Part shown: piece by piece, positions 22,026 through 29,321 of the stretch
Layout of the letters: each line of letters starts with the position of its first letter
How positions within the stretch are numbered: position 1 is the first letter of the stretch
Position numbers and translations under genes: made by a program
Source: Chrysogorgia sp. JL179-B06
Taxonomy: Eukaryota; Cnidaria; Anthozoa; Scleralcyonacea; Chrysogorgiidae
Assembly (NCBI GenBank): GCA_035772405.1
Contig: JAYKKM010000065.1
Span: 1,274,001 to 1,338,000, forward strand
Length of the DNA stretch: 64,000 bases
Reading direction: 5' to 3'
The notes under the pieces: generated by a model
Told to the model about the DNA's origin: nothing
Databases searched by the model: none
Seen by the model: the letters and a program-made list of their open reading frames with translations, nothing else

Positions 22026-22198
22026 GATAGTATAGAACATGGCGGTGCGAGCTCAGCGACGCCAACCACAAATGCGAGTGCCATAGCAGCGTTAATTTCT
22101 ACGCCAAATCGCGATTTAGCGCAAAAATTAGCGATGCCACGGTGCCCACACTTGTGGATAACGTCGAATAAGCTCGCACCGCCATGTTCTATACTACT
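22026..22198. repeat. Nested inverted pair of the element's terminal motif (left)
   Basis: The terminal 26-bp motif TAGTATAGAACATGGCGGTG-CGAGCT recurs at 22028 in direct orientation and at about 22171..22198 inverted, enclosing some 120 bp with a central palindrome 'aaatcgcgattt'. The unit could extrude as a hairpin. A mirror copy is in the right repeat (about 40497..40669). Confidence 0.85.
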
Positions 22199-22304
22199 AC
22201 AGCAGTCGTTAGTTAGGCTTGACGCACCCCTCCCCACACTCTCCACCGATTAATGTCAAACACGCACAAGACTCGTGAAACAATACTGAATTTATACCAA
22301 ATCA

Positions 22305-22815
22305 CATTTCAGTCACGTTTAAAAATAGTCGCTTCAACATTTTCAGTCACGTTTAAAAATAGTCGTTTCAAAATTTTCAGTCACATTTAAAAAATAATCG
22401 TTTCAACATTTTCACAAATTTGTCAAATCACATTTTAAAAAATAGTCGTTTCAACATTTTCACAAATTTGTTAAATCACATTTAAAAAATAGGAAGTGCT
22501 GTCTCAACATTTTCACAAATTTGTCAAATCACATTTAAAAAAATAGAAAGTGTCGTTTCAACATTTTCACAAATTTGTCAAATCGCATTTAAAAAATAAT
22601 CGTTTCAACATTTTCACAAATTTGTCAAATCATATTTAAAAAATAGCCGTTTCAACATTTTCACAAATTTGTCAAATCACGTTTAAAAAAATAATCGTTT
22701 CAACATTTTCACAAATTTGTTAAATCACATTTAAAAATAGAAAGTGTCGTTTCAACATTTTCACAAATTTGTCAAATCACATTTAAAAAAATAGTCGTTT
22801 AAACATTTTTACAAA
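22305..22815. repeat. Subterminal tandem array (left)
   Basis: About ten degenerate units of roughly 46 bp contain 'cgtttcaacattttcac' and 'aaatttgtcaaatcacattt' in alternation, some with an added 'agaaagtg'. The mirror array is at 39882..40392. Its regularity and position near both ends suggest a role in replication or packaging, or repeated slippage. No direct evidence distinguishes these. Confidence 0.9.
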
Positions 22816-22872
22816 TTTATGTATCGTAAAAGTGTCTCACGCGTGATAAAATTGCCACCTGTTAATAATAGA

Positions 22873-23388
22873 TTAGTCCGTTTGTTCACTATTTTCAGCG
22901 TTTGTCGCGCTTCTAAAATGGTGATCGTACACATATTTCGACGTTGTGATTCCTCCCGACAACAAGCCCAAGAAAGGCACGTACGGTGTCACAATCGCAA
23001 CAATGCTCTCGACGTCTTTCTTTAGTAACGGGTCTTTTTGCAACTCGTCGTTTAGTTCGTCAGGGTTCTCAATGGCGTTCAACCCATCTAGTAAGTTAGC
23101 GAATTTGCTGATTAGCAAGTCAGTGACAAAAGCGTTTGCAATTTCCATTCTCTTCAACTCGCATTGGCGCCATATCTTATCGATAGCCTTTGCGGACGCT
23201 TTTTTAATGTACGCTTCAGATTGGCTTACCATACCATCACCAGACAGTCTAATAAGTTCGGCTCTCCTAACGTCAATGTCGTCTTCCACAGTCGAGGCAC
23301 TAGCGGCTTGAGTATCCTCAACTAACTCCTCAATCGTGGGGTTTTCTTCACTTTTGCGTTTCACCATCACGCTATTACTTATACCCAT
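22873..23388 (-). CDS. Putative N-myristoylated virion-associated protein, 171 aa
   Basis: The start at 23388 gives MGISNS, which fits the N-myristoylation pattern (Gly2 with Ser6). A charged region follows, then a predicted helical segment (about residues 60 to 125) and one hydrophobic stretch near residues 130 to 150 (VAIVTPYVPFLGLLSGG). This architecture suggests a membrane-associated structural or accessory protein. The stop lies inside the terminal repeat, so the last 11 codons are shared with it. It is separated from the packaging ATPase by 3 bp and is presumably co-transcribed leftwards with the capsid genes. I recognise no family; function is unassigned. Confidence 0.75.
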   Translation of the reverse strand: MGISNSVMVKRKSEENPTIEELVEDTQAASASTVEDDIDVRRAELIRLSGDGMVSQSEAYIKKASAKAIDKIWRQCELKRMEIANAFVTDLLISKFANLLDGLNAIENPDELNDELQKDPLLKKDVESIVAIVTPYVPFLGLLSGGITTSKYVYDHHFRSATNAENSEQTD

Positions 23389-23391
23389 ATT

Positions 23392-23961
23392 TTATTGCGG
23401 AATAACAACTTCGTGACTGTATGGATAGCGCAGTGAGATTTCGAGTCTAGCGTACTTATTATTTTTTAATGCGGTCACAATCGCCGACGCTTCCTCTTTG
23501 CTAATGTTTCCAAGATAATCGTCAATAACAACCTTCATATCGCTTCTGCTCGGGCAGTAAAAGCAAATGAGCTTACTAATGTTTTCTCTATACGGTTTTG
23601 CGATCGACGTCAGTTGTTGTGTGATGACAATAACGCTCAACATAAAATGTCGCGCACTAAAAGCCAAGTTGACCAATTGACTAGTCCTATTCTTGACGTC
23701 CTGTCCGTTAGTGCCTTTAAAAACATTTGTTACACACTTGAGAACAGCGTCGACATTGTCTTGTGTGCAGTCTATCGCTAACACGTCGGGGTCGCGCACA
23801 TATTTCCAATCTTGATACGCTTTATTCCACTCGAAAGTAGGGCAAATCAACACAATGTAGTCAAATTTGCTACAATACTCGGATTCCAATGTCTCCAGCA
23901 AATAATGCGTCTTACCACAAGCTGTCATACCAACAATTAGCGCATTAAACGGAGTTTCCAT
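23392..23961 (-). CDS. A32-like DNA-packaging ATPase, Walker B segment missing
   Basis: This is a HerA/FtsK-superfamily genome-packaging ATPase (189 aa), expected to pump DNA into the capsid. Walker A is VGMTACGKTH (residues 10 to 19). The later conserved blocks are LAFSARH and SVIVITQQLTSI (about 102 to 124), with the polar residue of the sensor-like motif in ITQQ. The hydrophobic strand ending in Asp-Asp/Glu, which should lie between the two halves, is absent: the sequence runs from FKGTNGQDVKNRTSQL straight on. The missing ~10 residues would be an in-frame deletion. It is placed next to the capsid protein gene, as in Polintons and adintovirus-like viruses. The fold assignment is strong; activity is doubtful. 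Confidence 0.88.
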   Translation of the reverse strand: METPFNALIVGMTACGKTHYLLETLESEYCSKFDYIVLICPTFEWNKAYQDWKYVRDPDVLAIDCTQDNVDAVLKCVTNVFKGTNGQDVKNRTSQLVNLAFSARHFMLSVIVITQQLTSIAKPYRENISKLICFYCPSRSDMKVVIDDYLGNISKEEASAIVTALKNNKYARLEISLRYPYSHEVVIPQ

Positions 23962-23976
23962 TAAATTACGCTTGAT

Positions 23977-25215
23977 TTAATACCCGATTGAATGCAACCC
24001 ATTGTTCACGAAGTTGACCAACCCATCACTCATCACAAACACCCTGCACATAACATTTGCAGTCGTCACTTTCTTAGTGATCTCAAGAAGCACGCCGGAT
24101 TGTGTGTTCACAATTTTTTTACCAGTGGCGACGTTGTAATTATCTTGGACGCTCCTCAAGTCAATGACTAACGCAAAGCCATCTTTATAGAACTTCTGTA
24201 TAGTCATGAACTGAGCGTGCTCTTCACCCAACCCAAACAATCGTTTCGCTTCTGCATAGAACTTCGACTTTGGAATGCCTTGTGAGTACACACTATTTGG
24301 CACACCTTCAATTGTGACTCTAACACTCTCGATATTCGGGTAAAGAAACTCCTCGCTGTCTGTTCGCACCTTATTCGTGAATAGCAACACAATTGCCTTC
24401 ATGCTTTTTCTTGGAAGATTAATGTTTTCATTCACAATGGTCGTGCCTTTGTCCCATTCGGTGGTTTTCATCAACGTGATGTGCTCATATGACAAACTAC
24501 GACCACTTGCATACAACGACGTTATTTCGTCAGCGAGCTCCTGGTTATCAATCGTCTCATACTCAAGCTCGAGGTTCTCCAGAGTGTATCCGCCCACAGC
24601 GCTACCGGATTGCGCCACCATGATGTCTGTGACCTTCGGAAGTGTGATCACATACTGCAAGTTGTTGTTCATGCTAAAAGGAGCGTACAACCCATGGTCG
24701 TTCATAATTTTACCAAGCTTAATCCGCTGTTTCGTCCCAATCACACCAAACATCAACGCGTCACTAACTTTAGCAACGTTCCCACTTGTCGCACCACTGT
24801 CATCCTTAGAAATTAGCTTTCTCAAGTTTTCAGAGCCAACACCATAGTCAATCATTTGGTCTCGCGCAGTAACACTCTCCCAAAGGTCGCGATAAACACC
24901 AGTGTAATTTTCCCCACTGTTGTCGTACACAGTCTCCCCAGCTAGTCTCACAATAAGTTTCTCAACCAACAACTTGCTCACATTATTCAAGAACCAGCTT
25001 TTGGCGTTTGCATTTTTAAAGTCGAACACTAGACCCAACGATCCAGGCACCAAACAGCTGCTAACCTTGAGCTTCGGTATGTCAATGTAGAGTTCCTCGC
25101 CAGGACTGGCCTTATTAGGGTTCAACGTGATTACGTGTTGCGTTCTCGCCCCTTTTATGACACCCATGGTCGCTCGTCTAAAACCGGGGCTCAACTCTGC
25201 TGACGTGACGTTCAT
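23977..25215 (-). CDS. Probable double-jelly-roll major capsid protein, compact (412 aa)
   Basis: The start at 25215 gives a 412-aa product with no signal peptide. Capsid-like features include an N-terminal beta-rich part with KLLVEKLIVRLAGETVYD, a middle segment ITLPKVTDIM and the stretch LENLELEYETIDNQELADEI, then MKTTEWDKGTT and INLPRKSMKAIVLLF. The order and the beta-strand/loop alternation fit the two jelly rolls of a minimal PRD1-like fold, as does a position directly beside the packaging ATPase. At 412 residues it is short compared with the roughly 600 residues common in Polintons. The assignment rests on context and pattern; a structure prediction would decide it. Confidence 0.7.
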   Translation of the reverse strand: MNVTSAELSPGFRRATMGVIKGARTQHVITLNPNKASPGEELYIDIPKLKVSSCLVPGSLGLVFDFKNANAKSWFLNNVSKLLVEKLIVRLAGETVYDNSGENYTGVYRDLWESVTARDQMIDYGVGSENLRKLISKDDSGATSGNVAKVSDALMFGVIGTKQRIKLGKIMNDHGLYAPFSMNNNLQYVITLPKVTDIMVAQSGSAVGGYTLENLELEYETIDNQELADEITSLYASGRSLSYEHITLMKTTEWDKGTTIVNENINLPRKSMKAIVLLFTNKVRTDSEEFLYPNIESVRVTIEGVPNSVYSQGIPKSKFYAEAKRLFGLGEEHAQFMTIQKFYKDGFALVIDLRSVQDNYNVATGKKIVNTQSGVLLEITKKVTTANVMCRVFVMSDGLVNFVNNGLHSIGY

Positions 25216-25237
25216 ATACTTTACATATGTTTTGTCA

Positions 25238-26119
25238 CTACCGTTTTAGCTTGTAATAATCATAGGCAAACCACGCAAGTACCACCGCGAGTACCCACAG
25301 ATTTTGAGCCAACCACGCGAGACCCTTTGCACCCAACGTCAACGCATTATAAACTAAGTTAGCCAACCCAACAGCCCATGGACCCATCTTCGTTATCGCG
25401 TTCTTAACAGCCTGTGCGAACGACCTCGTAGCCATAGCGCCTCTCATAACAGCAGACCTCCCAGCGATAATAATAGTTGTTATAATTCCAGCCACTGAAA
25501 TTGCCACAGCGCTCAACCCAACCATATTCTCTTTAGCCCATTCCTTGAATTTCTGAAACCTGTCAATGTCGATCTCTTGTCGCTCTCTAACCTCTTCTAT
25601 TTCTAGCTGTCCTAAAGTTCTGTATTTAGCTTGCGTAAGTCCAATAACTCTTTCGTGTAGATCAATGTACTCTTCGTTCTCTGCAGTTGTAAGGTCTTTT
25701 CCCTCAAGCTCTACTATTCTTTCATTCGCTTTATCTATCGCTTCTTGAAAATGGTTTGCTTGTATTCGCAACGCACCATTGGCATCTATTCTTGATTCGC
25801 GCACCACACCATCGCTTGGGTTGAGCACACCATTCAGCTCGCGGTTTTCGTCTGGTGATAACCCAGGTATGTCGTCATAGACCACTTTTGTCTCAACTAC
25901 TGGGAAGTCATCTGGGATCACTTCTGTTGTGACAACTGTTGTCTCTGTATTCTCAGGGATTTGACTAACTAACTGTTTGAACTGCTCAATCGCGTTTTTA
26001 CTACTCGCGTCTTTACTGTAGATCAAGCCTTTTTTCCAAGGTATTAGAATTCGTTTGGGTTTTCCATATTTACCATCTTTGTTTATCGGTTTGAAAAGAA
26101 TAGACCCTGAGTCCGTCAC
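25238..26119 (-). CDS. Multi-helix membrane protein, no ATG start
   Basis: The 293-aa frame has a charged N-terminal half with a long helix (about residues 115 to 190, Glu/Arg-rich), then hydrophobic segments: VGLSAVAISVAGIITTIIIAG (about 200 to 220), a basic amphipathic stretch (MRGAMATRSFAQAVKNAIT), and two more hydrophobic spans towards the end (GLANLVYNALTLGAKGLAWL and LWVLAVVLAWFAYDYY). No ATG is available: translation would have to begin at the GTG at 26119 or enter from upstream. The frame stays open upstream into an A11 run that ends the preceding gene, so it may be the second half of one protein. A virion membrane or penetration role is possible but unproven. Confidence 0.7.
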   Translation of the reverse strand: MTDSGSILFKPINKDGKYGKPKRILIPWKKGLIYSKDASSKNAIEQFKQLVSQIPENTETTVVTTEVIPDDFPVVETKVVYDDIPGLSPDENRELNGVLNPSDGVVRESRIDANGALRIQANHFQEAIDKANERIVELEGKDLTTAENEEYIDLHERVIGLTQAKYRTLGQLEIEEVRERQEIDIDRFQKFKEWAKENMVGLSAVAISVAGIITTIIIAGRSAVMRGAMATRSFAQAVKNAITKMGPWAVGLANLVYNALTLGAKGLAWLAQNLWVLAVVLAWFAYDYYKLKR

Positions 26120-26153
26120 ATATGATCTGTTGGCTATTTTCCTTGACGCGTCG

Positions 26154-26495
26154 TCACGACCGAGTCTTTTTTTTTTTATACAACTTATGTATTTTCTTAT
26201 CTATTAGCTTGATTCTTTCTACTTCGTTTTTTACTCGATTTTTTTCTAACTCTTTGTTGAATGCATTTAGCTCACCAAGTCTTCTCTCAAGATCGTCCGA
26301 CTTTACAAAAGATAGATCGAAACTTGCATCACCAACGTCACCGTACAACTCCTGTTCAACAAACTCTACCGCTGGGACTTCTGTGTTGGTCCCCCTTATT
26401 GTCACCGTTTTACCATCGTCGGTGTCGGTGAACGGTGTCTCTTTTTCTTGAACCCCTCTTCTATCCCGTTCATACTGCAATTTATTCACTCTCAT
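26154..26495 (-). CDS. Charged 113-aa protein ending at an A11 run
   Basis: The start at 26495 (MRVNKLQYERDRRG) is preferred over the longer upstream frame because it overlaps the preceding gene by only 14 nt. The product is rich in Asp/Glu and Lys/Arg and ends KKKKTRS, where the Lys codons lie in a run of 11 A residues (plus-strand T run at 26166..26177 region). A one-base slip backwards there would join the frame of the following membrane protein. No known domain is visible; a coiled-coil propensity is suggested by the LEKNRVKNEVERIKL segment. Confidence 0.6.
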   Translation of the reverse strand: MRVNKLQYERDRRGVQEKETPFTDTDDGKTVTIRGTNTEVPAVEFVEQELYGDVGDASFDLSFVKSDDLERRLGELNAFNKELEKNRVKNEVERIKLIDKKIHKLYKKKKTRS

Positions 26496-26682
26496 ACAAT
26501 TTGTCATACTTGATACGCACGATGTCTGGCATGTCGTCGTCATCAGCGTACTCATCGTCAATTAAATGATAATCTCGAGAGAGTTTTTCGAGTTCGTCGT
26601 TTATTTGATCATCGGTGTACCTATCAAGTCTATCGAAGTTCTCCATCTCAATCTCGTCAAAACCTTCCCCACCTTCAGCCAT
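26482..26682 (-). CDS. Small acidic protein, 66 aa
   Basis: The frame starts MAEGGEGFDEIEMEN and is very Asp/Glu-rich (DDEYADDDDMPDI). It lies 6 bp downstream of the integrase stop and its 3' end overlaps the start of the next gene by 14 nt, a compact arrangement typical of this leftward block. A small acidic protein beside capsid genes may be a scaffold or DNA-mimic, but there is no motif to support either. Confidence 0.55.
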   Translation of the reverse strand: MAEGGEGFDEIEMENFDRLDRYTDDQINDELEKLSRDYHLIDDEYADDDDMPDIVRIKYDKLYESE

Positions 26683-26688
26683 ATTACA

Positions 26689-27792
26689 TTAGCTCACATT
26701 TTGAATATCGCTTTCTGGTATCCACGAATTATGTTTGCTCTCATAACCTAACCATTTGACTAGCGCCATCTTCTTCCCTCTGACTTTCTTTCTTTTCAAC
26801 ACCTTTTCTACTCTGTACACATCGTCACCATGTTTCTTATTAACCAGCGATAGTTCCTGTTCATAAAATTTCCCAATAATCTGTTCACCGGTGTGGTCCT
26901 CAATTTCGTACACATTCGGATCACCGCGAATAACTTTCACCACTTTAAACAGCTCCTCAGTGAAGTTGGCTTCATAACCCTTTGTGAACACACTCTTGTA
27001 CTTACTAATTCTCACTGATTGACCAACTCTAAACTTTGGCAATGGGTTGTCTGCAAATTGGTGACCAAACAAAGTGGTCCACACTTCGCCTTCGTTTGAC
27101 TTATTGACATCCTTCGGCTTCATCATAATACTGCGGTTCACATTGCTATTGTAATTGCTTACAAACTGGTCCAAAGCGTCGACCCATCTATACGTCCCAC
27201 GGGTGTAAAAGTACTTCCACATAATACTCTTCAGACTTCTATTAAAACGCTCAACAACAGCAGCCTTTTTATTGCTCTTAGTGCTGAAATATTCAACACC
27301 GCGTTCTTTCAGCAAACTTTTAACACCAACGTTATAGAACTCAAGTCCGTCGTCAAATTGCGCTAATTTAGGCGTGGCTCCAAACCGATCTTTAAAGTCA
27401 ACCAACAATTTTCCAACAGCCTTAGTCATGTTCTTAGTGTCTTTTCTATAAACCGCGATGCCAAAAGCGTATCTACTCAATATCTCAATGCCTGTCAATA
27501 TCCAATAATAACCACCATTCTGTTTTGAGTGCTTACTCATGTCCACTAAGTCCATTTGGAGCTCTTCACCAAGAAACCCGACGAAGGTAGCACGGAATTT
27601 ATGTCTTCTCACAATAGGTTTGTACCTAGTGTAGGTGTCCTGCGCTGTCAACCATTCTTTCACTGTTTTTCTAGTTACTTTCAATCCGTCTCCCAACGCG
27701 CTTTGATACAACCTCTCTACACCACTGAACCCTGTCTTAGGATTGTAATAAATGTCTCTCAACCCTTGCTCTGTTTCCACACCAAGCTCCAT
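26689..27792 (-). CDS. Retroviral-type (RVE) integrase with C-terminal chromodomain
   Basis: This is the Polinton integrase expected to cut and join the element's ends to a 6-bp staggered target. I chose the ATG at 27792 because the codon three residues upstream (27801) is GTG. In the 367-aa product the catalytic triad appears as QMDLVDM (Asp about 81), AQFDDGLEF (Asp about 147) and VVERFNRSLK (Glu about 181). The C-terminus holds a chromodomain (about residues 325 to 363) with YRVEKVLKRKKVRG and VKWLGYESKHNSWIP. An N-terminal HHCC zinc module is not evident. It starts 5 bp after the previous gene's stop. Chromodomain integrases in retroelements bias insertion toward modified histones; that is an inference here. 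Confidence 0.92.
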   Translation of the reverse strand: MELGVETEQGLRDIYYNPKTGFSGVERLYQSALGDGLKVTRKTVKEWLTAQDTYTRYKPIVRRHKFRATFVGFLGEELQMDLVDMSKHSKQNGGYYWILTGIEILSRYAFGIAVYRKDTKNMTKAVGKLLVDFKDRFGATPKLAQFDDGLEFYNVGVKSLLKERGVEYFSTKSNKKAAVVERFNRSLKSIMWKYFYTRGTYRWVDALDQFVSNYNSNVNRSIMMKPKDVNKSNEGEVWTTLFGHQFADNPLPKFRVGQSVRISKYKSVFTKGYEANFTEELFKVVKVIRGDPNVYEIEDHTGEQIIGKFYEQELSLVNKKHGDDVYRVEKVLKRKKVRGKKMALVKWLGYESKHNSWIPESDIQNVS

Positions 27793-27797
27793 ATAAT

Positions 27798-28589
27798 TCA
27801 CACAATATACAGTTCCAATAACACCGCGCCGACGTCAGCGTCACCGTTGTTTGGTTTGACACGAAACGTCATACTTGAGTAAATACCTTTTTTAATTCTC
27901 ACCTTGGAGTCAACATATGCGTAACGTTGTGTCCCTCCATCAAGAGACTGCTCGGTGGGTATTGGCAACGTTGTGATCACATCGCTACGCTTCCCGTCAG
28001 TGCCCACATTGCTCTCCGTCTCAACAGCGTCGCACGAGACCTCTACATACTTCAGACCTCTATTCATGTCAATCTTGTTTGGACTGTCGTGCCACTTACC
28101 ATTTAACACAATTCCTGCATCCTTCGCGAAACCAAGCAAAAGCCCAATGTCACCCAGCCTAAGTTCTATCATGTCGCTGGCGCCCCTCCTCAAAGGCAGA
28201 ACTTTGATCCTACTTTTACCTGTGGTCATCAGTTTCTCCACCACGAAGTTCACATGAACCTCCCTGAGCGCGTGTCGTAGAGCTTTAACCAACGCGTCGA
28301 AGTCGTAGCGACCCCCACCCAATCGAGGTGTTGAGAGTATCGACGTTGGCGTTCCTAATCTAACAGAAAAGAATCGAATATCGCCACTACCCATCACATT
28401 ATCATAGCTCCAAAACACAGTGGCTGTCTTGACTATAATGTGTGGGTTATCATGTGTGGCTACTACATTGTAGTCAAAAGTTACAACTTTTTCCACACCT
28501 TCAATGAGCACCGTCAACTTTTGAGGACCGTCGTCTACACGTCGCTTTTCAGTGTAGCCACCAGAGTCGAACCCATAGTTTAGACTCAT
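27798..28589 (-). CDS. Structural (capsid/minor capsid) protein, 263 aa, N-terminal MSLNYG peptide
   Basis: It starts MSLNYGFDSGG. The body contains beta-rich segments and a C-terminal block YVEVSCDAVETES, TTLPIPTEQSL and GAVLLELYIV. The last 130 residues align by eye with the neighbouring 230-aa protein (both have a GLKYVEVxC/GLRYVQVGC block, a PLTTT/LPIPT block, SKVxIxKGxxxxxxF, and end in a VGxxLLxLY), so the two are paralogues. They are likely penton- or spike-like minor capsid subunits. The N-terminal 22 bp are also the start of the fibre-like gene at 30806. The family is not recognised by name. Confidence 0.65.
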   Translation of the reverse strand: MSLNYGFDSGGYTEKRRVDDGPQKLTVLIEGVEKVVTFDYNVVATHDNPHIIVKTATVFWSYDNVMGSGDIRFFSVRLGTPTSILSTPRLGGGRYDFDALVKALRHALREVHVNFVVEKLMTTGKSRIKVLPLRRGASDMIELRLGDIGLLLGFAKDAGIVLNGKWHDSPNKIDMNRGLKYVEVSCDAVETESNVGTDGKRSDVITTLPIPTEQSLDGGTQRYAYVDSKVRIKKGIYSSMTFRVKPNNGDADVGAVLLELYIV

Positions 28590-28614
28590 TACTTTAGCGT
28601 GCGTTTAGCGTTAG

Positions 28615-29277
28615 CTACTCAAGCGTTGCATACAAATCCAACAATATGTCACCAACGTTGACACCATTACCATCTTGGTCAGTCACATTAAACACCAGCT
28701 GCGTAAAAGCGCCTTTGTTTATCGACACCTTCGACTCAATGTTGAAGAAGTGTTGAACCGAGCTCTTCAGTGGTTGGGTGGTGGTCAATGGTAGCTCGAC
28801 GATAACCTCGCTTTTGCTACCACTAACAATGTTCTCAGGTCTGTTCACAATGCTACAACCTACTTGCACATACCTCAACCCTTTGTTAACGTCCACAACA
28901 TTAGGGCTGACCAAACCACTAGTGGTTATCGTTGTGTTATCGTTGAACCCTAAGAGTTCTCCAAATTTAAACAACTCTAATTGTTGGTCAGTTCTTATCG
29001 CACACTTTGAATTGTGTTTGTTGGCTACTAGCTCAATAGCCCCTATTCCTCTCAATTCGTCGGCAATCATTTTAAAAGTCTGGTACCCAGACTCAAAAAC
29101 GTGTTTGTTGCTGTTGTAACTTATTTCATCATTCACACCGGTCTCCACGTTAACGTAGTCCCAAAAGATGGTCGCTTTTTTCACTAGTAAGTGAGGATCT
29201 GAGCCAAACGTCAAAAGTGCCTCTGGTAGATCCACAGTTTCCGTTGGGCCTCTAATCAATACTACAACCCTGACCAT
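28615..29277 (-). CDS. Structural protein paralogue, 220 aa
   Basis: I chose the ATG at 29277 (MVRVVVLIRG) so as not to overlap the divergent gene; an in-frame ATG lies 30 bp upstream. It is beta-rich and shares its C-terminal layout with the 263-aa neighbour: GLRYVQVGCSIV, ELPLTTTQPL, IESKVSINKG, ending VGDILLDLYATLE. It lacks the MSLNYG N-terminal peptide. Two paralogues side by side suggest duplication and division of labour in the virion, for example alternative vertex subunits. This is inference from sequence and position only. Confidence 0.65.
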   Translation of the reverse strand: MVRVVVLIRGPTETVDLPEALLTFGSDPHLLVKKATIFWDYVNVETGVNDEISYNSNKHVFESGYQTFKMIADELRGIGAIELVANKHNSKCAIRTDQQLELFKFGELLGFNDNTTITTSGLVSPNVVDVNKGLRYVQVGCSIVNRPENIVSGSKSEVIVELPLTTTQPLKSSVQHFFNIESKVSINKGAFTQLVFNVTDQDGNGVNVGDILLDLYATLE

Positions 29278-29321
29278 ATATAATGTAGCATGTGTTATGT
29301 GTAACATATGGTATATTATAT
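29278..29321. promoter_or_regulatory. 44-bp bidirectional promoter region
   Basis: The only non-coding gap between two divergent late-type blocks. It carries TATA-like strings toward each side ('atatataatg' and 'gtatattatat'). The symmetrical placement and short length imply shared regulation of the leftward capsid genes and the rightward 503-aa gene. Confidence 0.45.

Larger units (their letters stand above)
21615..22905 (+). repeat. Left terminal inverted repeat, 1,291 bp
   Basis: It is the reverse complement of 39762..41080 with few substitutions. It contains a copy of the terminal motif in a nested inverted pair (22026..22198), a tandem array (22305..22815) and, at its inner edge, the 3' end of the leftmost gene. 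The outermost bases are AGTAGTATAGAACATGGCGG. Confidence 0.92.

Noticed and set aside
22305..22815. Regular repeats that could be mistaken for a CRISPR array
   Set aside because: Units are contiguous and degenerate, spacers are not unique, the setting is animal DNA, and the array is mirrored in the other terminal repeat.
24377..24847. Plus-strand 156-codon frame opposite the capsid-like gene
   Set aside because: Antisense shadow of a well-supported gene; no start context and no recognisable domain.
29292..29321. Upstream extension of the 493-aa gene
   Set aside because: The extended start would be GTG and would overlap the divergent promoter; the ATG at 29322 is the simpler start.
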